Shown: positions 1 to 6,300 of the stretch, piece by piece
Layout of the letters: every line of letters begins with the position of its first letter
Position numbering within the stretch: position 1 is the first letter of the stretch
Assembly: GCA_039922955.1 (NCBI GenBank)
Contig: JBDTDR010000088.1
Coordinates: forward strand, 1 to 6,573
Length of the DNA stretch: 6,573 nucleotides
Source: Tumulicola sp039922955
GTDB taxonomy: Bacteria; Vulcanimicrobiota; Vulcanimicrobiia; Vulcanimicrobiales; Vulcanimicrobiaceae
Direction: 5' to 3'
Translations under genes and position numbers: made by a program
The notes under the pieces: generated by a model
The model's database searches: none
What the model saw: the letters and a program-made list of their open reading frames with translations, nothing else
Told to the model about the DNA's origin: nothing

Positions 1-649
1 TGAGCAGATTGAAGTTCCCAACGTTTTGGAGGGTGTTTTGCAGGTTTGCCGAGGGTGTCGTGTAGTCGATACCCTCGAACTCATAGGCCGCCTCGAACGC
101 GAAACCGCCGCGAATCGAGACGGTGCCGGATTTATCGATCGTGATGCTTGGAATGCTGCGAAGCAGCTGGTTCTCGTTCGTGTTGAAAGCCTTGCCCTGC
201 ACCATGTCGATCTGCGCGCCGGTCACCGTGTACGTGTCGATCGTCATTCCGCGTTGAAAGGCGCTTCCCGGAGAACGAGCGCGGGTGGTGGCGATCGTTT
301 TCAGCGCAGTCGAGATGGCGACGTTCACCGTTTGCTGCGAACCGTTGAGAACGACGACGACGGTCGAGGACGGCGCGTAGCCAGCGTGGGCAAACGACAG
401 GGCATAGTTGTCGGGCAGCACGCTCAAGAACCGAAAGCGGCCCTGCGCGTCGGTAACGGTGCGATAGGTCGCGCTAGGCGACGCGGCCGACACCGCCACG
501 CCGGCTACGGCGAGATGGGTCCGGTCGTCGGTGACTGTCCCCGAAATGATCCCCGCGCTTTCGGCGACGGCGGGAGCCCACGGCGTGGCCAGCCACAGAA
601 AACCGGCCAAAGCGACCAGTGTCTCGACCCAACGCGGGGTTTTGATCAA
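1..649 (-). CDS. TonB-dependent receptor, N-terminal part (carboxypeptidase-regulatory-like domain plus plug), runs off the left edge
   Basis: This is the first 216 codons of an outer-membrane TonB-dependent transporter; the beta-barrel lies beyond the left edge. Residues 1-29 form a Sec signal peptide: a Lys/Arg start (MIKTPRW), a hydrophobic core and an AVA cleavage motif near residue 29. Residues 33-113 match a carboxypeptidase-regulatory-like beta-sandwich (ISGTVTD, then TDAQGRFRF, then YALSFAHAGY). DTYTVTG at 138-144 resembles a TonB box. Residues 145-216 read as a plug domain (LLRSIPSITI, VSIRGG, YEFEGIDY). The start chosen is TTG at 649-647, because GGGAG lies 6 bases upstream and it begins directly at the signal peptide; an in-frame TTG at 691 would add 14 non-signal-like residues and has a poorer ribosome site. 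The substrate cannot be told from this part. The LuxR-type regulator locus lies upstream on the same strand. Family assignment is firm; function beyond outer-membrane uptake or binding is unknown. Confidence 0.88.
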   Translation of the reverse strand, partial: MIKTPRWVETLVALAGFLWLATPWAPAVAESAGIISGTVTDDRTHLAVAGVAVSAASPSATYRTVTDAQGRFRFLSVLPDNYALSFAHAGYAPSSTVVVVLNGSQQTVNVAISTALKTIATTRARSPGSAFQRGMTIDTYTVTGAQIDMVQGKAFNTNENQLLRSIPSITIDKSGTVSIRGGFAFEAAYEFEGIDYTTPSANLQNTLQNVGNFNLL

Positions 650-655
650 CGACGA

Positions 656-695
656 CTCCCGGCAGCAATCGGGAAGCCGCAGATGCGGCAACCCG
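656..695 (-). promoter_or_regulatory. Structured leader of the receptor gene: two competing hairpins, one covering the ribosome binding site
   Basis: Read on the minus strand, CGGG (695-692) and GCCGC (689-685) pair with GCGGC (680-676) and CCCG (673-670), with a TT/TT internal loop and an ATCT tip. The same TTCCCG (675-670) can instead pair with CGGGAG (661-656), which contains the GGGAG ribosome binding site of the receptor gene, around an 8-base loop. The two folds cannot form together. The pairings are visible directly; that they control translation is inference. It does not match any riboswitch family I recognise, and there is no U-tract, so it is not a convincing terminator of the upstream regulator gene. 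Confidence 0.35.
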
Positions 696-704
696 TCTTA
701 CCCG

Positions 705-710
705 ATGCTA
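705..710 (-). promoter_or_regulatory. Possible -10 box of the receptor gene (TAGCAT)
   Basis: TAGCAT on the minus strand fits the TAnnnT pattern of a sigma-70-type -10 element. Transcription would begin near 698, so the mRNA would start almost exactly at the leader hairpin. The box sits in an 8-mer, CTAGCATC, which also occurs just upstream of the regulator gene. I see no convincing -35 element at the usual distance, so this is weak. Confidence 0.22.
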
Positions 711-730
711 GTTGATGTCGTTGCCGAGGC

Positions 731-744
731 GCATCCCGGGAGGC
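731..744. promoter_or_regulatory. Imperfect palindrome upstream of the receptor gene, possible operator
   Basis: GCATCCCGGGAGGC is a 14-base dyad with one mismatched pair around the perfect 8-base core TCCCGGGA. It lies about 20 bases upstream of the possible -10 box of the receptor gene and downstream of the LuxR-type regulator gene, a place where an activator site would make sense. In sequence this rich in G+C such dyads arise easily, so the assignment is tentative. Confidence 0.18.
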
Positions 745-807
745 GGCGCGAATCGTTAATGTACTACCGACTCTAATTACGTCGCGCTAACAAAGCTACC
801 GCAAACT

Positions 808-993
808 TTAATGCTGGCCGTCGACAGTTCTCGCGTCGACGATTTGCCAGCGAGAGCGCAAGCCCAGACGCGAGAGGATCGAACTGACGTGACGTTCCAC
901 CGTGTGCTCGCTGATCTGTAGCGTATGCGCCACCTCGCGATTGGACGCGCCGCGTCGAACTAGATGGGCCACCTGCCGCTCGCGCCCGGTCAG
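808..993 (-). pseudogene. LuxR-type helix-turn-helix domain, out of frame with its N-terminal part
   Basis: The last 61 codons of the regulator locus, from LTGRERQ (starting at 993) to a TAA stop at 810-808. It is a full LuxR/GerE-type DNA-binding domain: the LTGRERQV opening helix, GASNREVAHTL, then the recognition region ISEHTVERHVSSIL and a closing SRLGLRSRWQIV. All the usual conserved positions are present. In this frame the codons upstream of about 1015 become Arg-rich shadow sequence, and there is no sensible start codon of its own. The domain therefore belongs to the helical-repeat protein encoded immediately upstream in another frame. Inserting one C in the C4 run complementary to 1016-1019 joins the two through a Pro/Ala-rich linker and gives a 442-residue protein. 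The domain identity is firm; whether the break is real or a sequencing error is open. Confidence 0.85.
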
Positions 994-2135
994 AGAGCGG
1001 TGGGGCGGCGCCGCCGGGGCGGCTCGGCGCTCCCTTCGCGATGCACCAGCAACAGCATGGCTTCGTTGGTCCAGCGGCGCAGGCCGATCGCATCGAAGGC
1101 TCGCGCCGCGTCGCCCGCGCTGTCGATCGCGCCGGCGCGCTCGCCGCTGCGGAGCAGCAGGTGCGCGCGCGCGAGCAGATGGTGGGCCGCCAGGTAGCGG
1201 CGATCCGGGGCGACCACCGCGCGCAGCGCGTTCGCGGCCGCGCGCGCTTCGCCGGCGGTACCGCAACGCGCGGCGAGCGAGAAAAGCTCGGCCGCATCGG
1301 CGGCGTTGCCGGTCAGCAACAGCGCGCGACGCAGCGCCAGGGCGATGGGTGCTTCGAGCGGCAACGCGGCACCGGTTCCTAGCAGACACGCGATCGACGC
1401 CGCAACCGCCGACTGCGATACGCCGGAATAGAGTGCCGCGTCGAGGATATCGGGTGAAGTCCAGCTACGCAGCGCCGCATCGTCTTCGGTCGCAACCGCA
1501 AGCTTCGCTCCGGTCGGTGCAAACAGCGCGAGCAAATCCACCGGTGGCGCCCCAGCCCGCGCTTCATCCAGGAGCTTGATTGCGCGTGCCGCGTCTCCGG
1601 CATCGAGGGCGAGGCGGGCTGCGGCCGCCGCGCATCGCAGGCGCCAGGTCGTCAACCGATGGATCGAAGCGAGTGCGAGCGCGTCTTCGATGGCGTCCCG
1701 AGCGATAGTTACGTCGCCGAAGAGCAGCGCGTGATGGGCTAAACGTTCGAGCGCGCCGACGGCTACGTGCGCCCGACCCTCCGAAAGCGTGCTGGCGTGC
1801 GCCGCGCGCAAGCATCGATAGGCGCCGGCCGCTTCGCCGGACCACGTGAGAATCACCGCGGCGGAAAGGTAGTCGTGGGCTCCGGCGCCGTCGTGCAACG
1901 CGGCCAGATAGGCTGCCGCCGCGACGTCGGAAGAACACGCGAGCAGCGCCGGCTCCACGGTCCCGGCAAGATTGCGCTCGCTGCCGGCGAGCGCGAACAC
2001 CCCTCCTCCGAGGCGTCGAAACGACGCCTCGATTCGCGGATTCTCGGGACGCCCGGAGGCGATCGCCGCGCCCGCCGCCGCCGTACGGCCCTGGAGCAGC
2101 AACGCCTCGACGGTCGCTTCGGTAACGCTCACCAT
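990..2135 (-). CDS. Helical-repeat (TPR-like) N-terminal part of a LuxR-type transcriptional regulator, frameshifted near its 3' end
   Basis: This frame encodes 381 residues, almost entirely alanine-rich amphipathic helices of the kind found in TPR or MalT-like regulator bodies, for example ALERLAHHALLFGDVTIARD and LALDAGDAARAIKLLDEA. The repeats are not sharply canonical TPRs. There is no Walker A motif, so the ATPase of large MalT/LAL regulators is absent; the intact protein would be a 442-residue helical sensor plus LuxR HTH. The frame ends with an artificial tail (RRRRPTAL) just before the HTH, which continues in the other frame. The start is ATG at 2135-2133; an in-frame TAG closes the frame 12 bases upstream, and the next codon, GTG, is the only nearby alternative. 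No ribosome binding site is visible. It would act in the cytoplasm as a transcription factor; the ligand is unknown. The downstream receptor gene is a plausible target by position only. Confidence 0.75.
   Translation of the reverse strand: MVSVTEATVEALLLQGRTAAAGAAIASGRPENPRIEASFRRLGGGVFALAGSERNLAGTVEPALLACSSDVAAAAYLAALHDGAGAHDYLSAAVILTWSGEAAGAYRCLRAAHASTLSEGRAHVAVGALERLAHHALLFGDVTIARDAIEDALALASIHRLTTWRLRCAAAAARLALDAGDAARAIKLLDEARAGAPPVDLLALFAPTGAKLAVATEDDAALRSWTSPDILDAALYSGVSQSAVAASIACLLGTGAALPLEAPIALALRRALLLTGNAADAAELFSLAARCGTAGEARAAANALRAVVAPDRRYLAAHHLLARAHLLLRSGERAGAIDSAGDAARAFDAIGLRRWTNEAMLLLVHREGSAEPPRRRRPTAL
1002..1019 (-). other. Likely position of the frameshift in the regulator gene
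   Basis: The coding frame changes within this G+C-only stretch, between the EGSAEPP of the upstream frame and the LTGRERQ of the HTH frame. There are two runs of four G on the plus strand, at 1002-1005 and 1016-1019. Adding one base in the 1016-1019 run turns the junction into EPPPAAPPHRSLTGRERQ, a natural Pro/Ala linker. No X-XXY-YYZ slippery heptamer is present in the upstream frame, which argues against programmed -1 frameshifting of the classical kind. Confidence 0.7.
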
Positions 2136-2144
2136 GTGGGCCAG

Positions 2145-2153
2145 ATGCTAGCA
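2145..2153 (-). promoter_or_regulatory. Possible extended -10 box of the regulator gene (TGCTAGCAT)
   Basis: On the minus strand TGC directly precedes TAGCAT, an extended -10 arrangement. Nine bases separate the box from the ATG at 2135, so transcription would begin at or within a few bases of the start codon. That would give a leaderless mRNA and would explain why no ribosome binding site is visible. The same CTAGCATC 8-mer occurs upstream of the receptor gene. No good -35 element is seen. Confidence 0.3.
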
Positions 2154-2200
2154 AGCAACTCTTAAGCCGGCATTACGAGCGGTTAAAGACGAGCGTTTCG

Positions 2201-2217
2201 AGGTTCCGGCGAGGGGC
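2201..2217 (+). promoter_or_regulatory. Candidate PyrR RNA-binding loop in the valS leader
   Basis: Positions 2205-2214 read UCCGGCGAGG in RNA, matching all eight fixed bases of the core of the PyrR-loop consensus as I remember it, ARUCCNGNGAGGYU. The outer AR and YU positions do not match. In the PyrR hairpin model the tip would be the hexaloop CGGCGA (2207-2212), closed by C2206-G2213, U2205-G2214 and U2204-G2215. Below it, AGG (2201-2203) would be a purine bulge, and C2199-G2200 with 2217-2218 and AGCG (2192-2195) with CGCU (2219-2222) could form a lower stem. It ends 22 bases before the valS ATG, the first gene of the run containing pyrR, pyrB and pyrC. Upper-stem pairing is weak and no terminator or antiterminator alternative is obvious, so the call is tentative. 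Confidence 0.33.
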
Positions 2218-2239
2218 GCGCTGAACGCAGGGCGGACCC

Positions 2240-4858
2240 ATGAACCTCCCCAAGCAGTACGATCCCAAAGCGGTCGAGCCGCGGCTTTACGCGCAATGGG
2301 AACGCGGCGGCTACTTTCACGAGGAGCCGGACCCCGCGCGTCCGCCCTTCATTATTTGCATGCCGCCGCCCAACGTCACGGGCCGGGCGCACCTCGGGCA
2401 CGGTTCCACGTACACGGCGATGGACGTGCTCACGCGCTATCACCGGATGCTCGGCGACAACGCCGACTGGCTCCCCGGGCTCGACCACGCGGCCATCGCT
2501 ACCGAGGCCGTCATCGTCAAAGAGATGGCCAAGGAAGGTTTGACGCGCGACGGTCTGGGCCGGGAGAAGTTCGTCGAGCGCGCATGGGAATGGTCGCGCA
2601 CGTACGGCGGTGAGATCAACGCGCAGTTTCGCGTGCTCGGTTTCGGTGCGGATTGGCAGCGCGAACGGTTTACCATGGACGCCGGGCTCTCTGCAGCCGT
2701 TCGCAAAGTGTTCGTGCAGCTCTACCGCGAGGGCTTGATTTACCGAGGCAAGCGGCTGATCAACTGGGATCCTAAAGGCCAAACCACCGTCTCGGAAGCC
2801 GAGGTCGAGCACGTCGAGCGTGACGCGACGCTCTGGCACGTACGGTATCCGTTTGCCGACGGCTCCACGCCGGGAGAGGGGATCGTCGTCGCCACCACGC
2901 GGCCAGAAACGATGCTCGGCGACGTTGCCGTTGCCGTGCATTCCGGCGACGAGCGCTACGCGCATTTGATCGGCCGGAAGGTCCTGGTGCCGCCGCTGCT
3001 CGACCGGTCGGTTCCAATTGTGGCCGATACGGCGGTGGACCCGGCCTTCGGCACCGGGGCCGTCAAGGTGACGCCGGCGCACGACGCCGCCGACTACGAA
3101 ATCGGTTTGCGCCACGAACTGCCGATGCCGTCGATCATGGATCCCGACGCGAAAATCACCGGCGCCGAAATCGCGGTCGGCCCGTACGCCGGACTCGACC
3201 GCTTCGAAGCGCGCCGGCGCATCGTTGACGACCTTCGGACCCGCGGCCTGATCGTGAAAGAAGAAGCTTACCGTCACGCGATTTCCGTGAGCGAGCGCTC
3301 CGGCGACGTCATCGAGCCGCTGCTGTCGCTGCAATGGTTCGTAAAGATGGCGTCGCTGGCCGAACCCGGGCTCGAAGCCTACCGCACTGGACGGCTGAAG
3401 TTCGTGCCGGAACGCTATGGGCGCACCTACGAGCAGTGGCTGGAAAACATTCGCGATTGGAACGTCTCGCGCCAGTTGTGGTGGGGACATCGTTTGCCGG
3501 TTTGGTACACCCCCGACGGAACGCCGGTCGTGGCGGAGAGCGAGGCCGAAGCGCGCGACATCGCGCAACGCGAGCACGCAACGCGCGATCTCACCCAAGA
3601 CGCCGACACGCTCGACACCTGGTTTTCGAGCGGGATCTGGCCGTTTTCGATTCTGGGATGGCCGGAACAAACACTCGAACTCGAGTGCTGGTATCCATCG
3701 CAGGTACTCGTAACCGGCGGCGAGATCGTCTTTCTTTGGGTCGCGCGGATGGTGATGCTCGGCATGCACGTCCTGGGGAAGCTGCCGTTCTCCAACGTGT
3801 TCCTTACGCCGTTGGTGTTTGACGCGCAGGGACGCAAAATGTCGAAATCGCTGGGCAATGCGATCGACCCGATGGATCTGGTAGAGAAATACGGGGCCGA
3901 CGCGCTGCGCATGGGCATTCTGCGTCAGATGCGGATCGAAGGGCAGGAGGTCCGCTTCCAAGAGTCGCGCTGCGAGGAAGCCCGGAACTTCAACAACAAA
4001 ATCTGGAACGCGACCCGTTATATGCTGGCGCTGTCGGAAGGCTTGCCGAACGCGCTGACGCTTCCGGCGCCGGACGCAATGACGCTGGCGGACCGGTGGA
4101 TCCTCGCGCGCCTGCACGACGCGATCGTGCAGGTCGTGAAGTTTCTGGACGGATACGACGTCGGCAGCGCCGCCGATGCCGTCTGGCGTTTCGTGTGGTA
4201 CGAGTTCTGCGACTGGTACGTCGAGGCGACGAAGGTCCCCGAAAACGCCCGCACCCGCGCGGCCGTTCTGTCGTTCGTTTGGAACAACGCGATGCGGCTA
4301 CTGCACCCGATCGCGCCGTTCATCAGCGAGGAGGTGTGGCTCGCCCTCCCCCACGACGGCCGGAGCATCATGACCGCGACCTGGCCGGATCCGCTCGAGA
4401 TACCGATCGACCGTGCGGGCGAAAGCGCGTTCGAAGCGATGCAGCGCGCCGTCGAGCGGTTGCGCAACGTGCGGGCGGAGATGGGTTTGCCGCCCAAGGT
4501 GCGCGTAACGCTCGAGGTCCCCGCCGGCGTTCCGGAAGCGACGGCCGCGCTGCTCGCACACTTCGCCACGGCTTGCGTCGATCGGGTGAGTTCGCCGGGC
4601 GACGGTGCGGCATTCGACGACGCGCTGGCCGGCGTGAAGGTGCGGGCTCCGCGCGACCTGCTCGCGACGCGCTACCACAAGGACGTGGACCGGCTGCACG
4701 GCGAGGTCGAGCGCTTGGAGAAGAAGCTCGAGAACCAACAGTTTACGGCCAAGGCCGCACCCGAGGTCGTTGCGAAGGAGCGAAGCAAGCTCGAAGGGTA
4801 TCGCTTGGAATTCGCGCGTGCGCAAGCGGCGCTCGCGGCTTTAGGAGAACCGGTCTGA
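2240..4858 (+). CDS. valS: Valyl-tRNA synthetase
   Basis: This cytoplasmic class I aminoacyl-tRNA synthetase charges tRNA-Val with valine using ATP and hydrolyses mischarged Thr-tRNA. At 872 residues it is close to the roughly 880 of Gram-positive-type ValRS and shorter than the E. coli enzyme. Visible in order are PPPNVTG (42-48) and the HIGH-type motif HLGH (51-54); LPGLDHAAIATEA (78-90); the CP1 editing domain with TTRPETMLGD (from 219) and FGTGAVKVTPAHD; NWNVSRQLWWGHRLPVWY; DTWFSSGIWPFS; KMSKS (533-537); the helical anticodon-binding domain; and a C-terminal coiled-coil arm (about 811-870). The loop that carries zinc cysteines in some ValRS reads WDPKGQTTVSEAEVE here, so that zinc site is absent. 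AGGG at 2229-2232 precedes the ATG by 7 bases. The stop codon shares one base with the pyrR start, pointing to co-transcription with the pyrimidine genes. No tRNA-sensing T-box leader is seen. Confidence 0.97.
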   Translation: MNLPKQYDPKAVEPRLYAQWERGGYFHEEPDPARPPFIICMPPPNVTGRAHLGHGSTYTAMDVLTRYHRMLGDNADWLPGLDHAAIATEAVIVKEMAKEGLTRDGLGREKFVERAWEWSRTYGGEINAQFRVLGFGADWQRERFTMDAGLSAAVRKVFVQLYREGLIYRGKRLINWDPKGQTTVSEAEVEHVERDATLWHVRYPFADGSTPGEGIVVATTRPETMLGDVAVAVHSGDERYAHLIGRKVLVPPLLDRSVPIVADTAVDPAFGTGAVKVTPAHDAADYEIGLRHELPMPSIMDPDAKITGAEIAVGPYAGLDRFEARRRIVDDLRTRGLIVKEEAYRHAISVSERSGDVIEPLLSLQWFVKMASLAEPGLEAYRTGRLKFVPERYGRTYEQWLENIRDWNVSRQLWWGHRLPVWYTPDGTPVVAESEAEARDIAQREHATRDLTQDADTLDTWFSSGIWPFSILGWPEQTLELECWYPSQVLVTGGEIVFLWVARMVMLGMHVLGKLPFSNVFLTPLVFDAQGRKMSKSLGNAIDPMDLVEKYGADALRMGILRQMRIEGQEVRFQESRCEEARNFNNKIWNATRYMLALSEGLPNALTLPAPDAMTLADRWILARLHDAIVQVVKFLDGYDVGSAADAVWRFVWYEFCDWYVEATKVPENARTRAAVLSFVWNNAMRLLHPIAPFISEEVWLALPHDGRSIMTATWPDPLEIPIDRAGESAFEAMQRAVERLRNVRAEMGLPPKVRVTLEVPAGVPEATAALLAHFATACVDRVSSPGDGAAFDDALAGVKVRAPRDLLATRYHKDVDRLHGEVERLEKKLENQQFTAKAAPEVVAKERSKLEGYRLEFARAQAALAALGEPV

Positions 4859-5400
4859 TGACGACAGCGCAAATGCGGCGCGTACTGGTGAGCAGCGACG
4901 AAATCGGACGCATTGCGGCGCGCCTCGCGCATCAGATTCTCGAACCGGACGACGCGCAGAAGGGCCTGGTGCTGCTCGGCATTCGGCGCGGGGGCGAGGC
5001 CTTGGCGATCCGCCTAGCCGCTGAGATCGAGCGCATCAGCGGCAGCGCTCCGGTGCTCGGCTTCCTCAACATCAATCTCTACCGCGACGACCGGGTGACG
5101 CATCAGATGCCGGAGTCGCAGATTCCGGTCGACGTTTCCGACCGAACCGTCGTCATCGTGGACGACGTGCTGTTTACCGGGCGCACGATTCGGGCGGCCC
5201 TCGACGCCGTCACCGACCTGGGCCGCCCGGCCGCCATCCGCCTGTGCGTGCTGGTCGATCGCGGCCTGCGCGAGCTGCCGATCCAGCCCGACTACGTTGG
5301 GCGGAGCATCCCGACCAGCCGGCGCGAACGCGTTGACGTGTCGCTCGCCGCGCAAGCGGCGCCGACCGACGAGGTGGCCGTCCTTGCGGATACGGCGTAG
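4858..5400 (+). CDS. pyrR: Pyrimidine operon attenuator / uracil phosphoribosyltransferase PyrR
   Basis: PyrR is an RNA-binding regulator of pyrimidine biosynthesis genes: with UMP or UTP bound it grips a hairpin in the pyr mRNA and reduces expression, and many members also make UMP from uracil and PRPP. At 180 residues it has the normal length. Visible are GIRRGGEALAIRLA (41-54), the INLYRDD stretch (72-78), the PRPP-binding motif VVIVDDVLFTGRT (98-110), and the family-specific VDRGLRELPI (133-142) followed by DYVGRSIPTSR (145-155). The start is ATG at 4858, overlapping the valS stop by one base as TGATG; AGGAG at 4843-4847 inside the valS end lies 10 bases upstream. It overlaps the next gene, pyrB, by 17 bases. 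The arrangement pyrR-pyrB-pyrC is classical; valS in front is not. A candidate target hairpin lies in the valS leader. Identification is firm; enzymatic activity is inferred. Confidence 0.96.
   Translation: MTTAQMRRVLVSSDEIGRIAARLAHQILEPDDAQKGLVLLGIRRGGEALAIRLAAEIERISGSAPVLGFLNINLYRDDRVTHQMPESQIPVDVSDRTVVIVDDVLFTGRTIRAALDAVTDLGRPAAIRLCVLVDRGLRELPIQPDYVGRSIPTSRRERVDVSLAAQAAPTDEVAVLADTA
5371..5377 (+). promoter_or_regulatory. Ribosome binding site that fixes the pyrB start
   Basis: GAGGTGG lies inside the last codons of pyrR, 6 bases before TTG at 5384. It is the only good ribosome site near the N-terminus of PyrB and supports TTG over the far-upstream in-frame TTG at 5297. It implies translation of pyrB coupled to pyrR. 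Confidence 0.6.
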
Positions 5401-6286
5401 CCTCATCGATCTCGACGATTTGGACGCCGACGAAATTAACGCGGTCTTCGCGCGCACCGCAACGTTCGAGCGCAACCCGCCCGGCGCGCTGCTGGCGGGC
5501 ACCGCCTGCGTGAACATGTTCTTCGAGCAGAGCACGCGCACGTTCACTTCGTTCAACCTTGCGGAGCTGCGCCTCGGCGCCGACGTCGTGAACCTTTCGC
5601 CCAAGGATTCGAGCCTCGAGACCAAAGGGGAAACGCTGGAAGACACCGGCATCACGCTGGGCGCGATGGGCATCGGCGTGCTGGTCGTCCGGCACCCCGA
5701 AGCCGGATTTCCGCATCGGATCGCGCTGTCGTTCGACGGACACGTCATCAATGCCGGGGACGGCGCGCACGCCCATCCCACGCAGGCGCTGCTGGATATT
5801 TACACGCTTATCGAGGAGTTCGAAAACCTGGCGGAGCGAACGGTCGCGATCGTCGGCGACATCGCGCACAGCCGGGTCGCGCATTCGACGATTCGCGGCT
5901 TGCAGCGCATGGGAGCCAACGTCGTGCTGGTCGGCCCCGAGTGCTTCCTTCCCGCCGATTACGCCACCGAAGGCATTTCGATCGAGCGCGATTTCGACGC
6001 GATCGTCCCGCGCGCCGACGCCGTCATCCTGCTGCGAATCCAGCGCGAGCGGTTCGCCGAGATGCCGATGTCGGACGAAGAGTACGTGGCCGCGTACCGG
6101 CTCGACGAGCGGCGCCTAAAGAACGTGCGCGACGACGCCGTGATCATGCACCCGGGCCCGTACAATCGCGGCGTGGAGCTGGACGATTGCGTGCTGGAAT
6201 TTGCCGGCTGGCGCTATGCCAAGCAGGTGCATCACGGCGTGGCAATCCGTATGGCCGTCCTGGACCTGCTGGTTAACGGGCCATGA
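5384..6286 (+). CDS. pyrB: Aspartate carbamoyltransferase catalytic chain
   Basis: The enzyme joins carbamoyl phosphate and aspartate to give carbamoyl-aspartate, the first committed step of UMP synthesis, in the cytoplasm. From TTG at 5384 it has 300 residues, about the usual length. Visible are the carbamoyl-phosphate signature FFEQSTRT (46-53), the KGETL loop with its catalytic lysine (81-85), VRHPEAG (102-108), HAHPTQALLD (129-138), the aspartate-domain VGDIAHSRVAHS, LLRIQRERF and HPGPYNRGVEL. The first residues, MRIRRSLIDLDDL, look like a normal ATCase N-terminus. Upstream in-frame codons back to 5297 are Arg-rich shadow of pyrR and are excluded. Oddity: the loop reads STRTFTSFN where STRTRxSFE is usual. 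No pyrI regulatory chain gene follows, so a simple catalytic trimer, possibly associated with PyrC, is expected. The start overlaps pyrR by 17 bases. Confidence 0.95.
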   Translation: MRIRRSLIDLDDLDADEINAVFARTATFERNPPGALLAGTACVNMFFEQSTRTFTSFNLAELRLGADVVNLSPKDSSLETKGETLEDTGITLGAMGIGVLVVRHPEAGFPHRIALSFDGHVINAGDGAHAHPTQALLDIYTLIEEFENLAERTVAIVGDIAHSRVAHSTIRGLQRMGANVVLVGPECFLPADYATEGISIERDFDAIVPRADAVILLRIQRERFAEMPMSDEEYVAAYRLDERRLKNVRDDAVIMHPGPYNRGVELDDCVLEFAGWRYAKQVHHGVAIRMAVLDLLVNGP

Positions 6287-6300
6287 CGAAATGATGCGGC

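Noticed and set aside
26..715. 229-codon open frame on the plus strand at the left end
   Set aside because: Arg-rich shadow of the minus-strand receptor gene, whose signal peptide, regulatory-like domain and plug motifs are unmistakable.
990..1020. Programmed -1 ribosomal frameshift joining the regulator's two halves
   Set aside because: The direction would be right, but no X-XXY-YYZ slippery heptamer is in the zero frame and no upstream Shine-Dalgarno-like stimulator is evident; a lost base in a G4 run is simpler.
2183..2190. TTAAAGAC as a -10 box for valS
   Set aside because: It does not fit TAnnnT and no -35 element lies at a good distance; the valS promoter cannot be placed from sequence alone.
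2229..2240. T-box-like AGGGCGGACCC just before the valS start
   Set aside because: It resembles the T-box core AGGGUGGNACC but has the U changed to C and one base missing, the leader of about 100 bases is too short for a usual T-box with stem I, and the stretch works as the ribosome binding site.
2183..4117. 644-codon open frame on the minus strand opposite valS
   Set aside because: It lies wholly antisense to a textbook valS, has no recognisable domain and is rich in Arg, His and Pro, as expected from the mirrored third-base G+C bias of valS.
4096..4857. Upstream in-frame extension of pyrR to a 434-codon frame
   Set aside because: The extension is a shadow of the valS C-terminal region; PyrR homology begins at ATG 4858, which has its own AGGAG.
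5365..5374. Second PyrR-loop-like sequence ACCGACGAGG overlapping the pyrB ribosome site
   Set aside because: Two of the eight fixed core bases differ, including the conserved G in the loop, and it is explained by codons plus the ribosome binding site.
5297..5383. Earlier TTG start for pyrB
   Set aside because: It would add 29 Arg/Pro-rich residues read out of frame through the pyrR end; ATCases do not carry such an extension and GAGGTGG marks the TTG at 5384.
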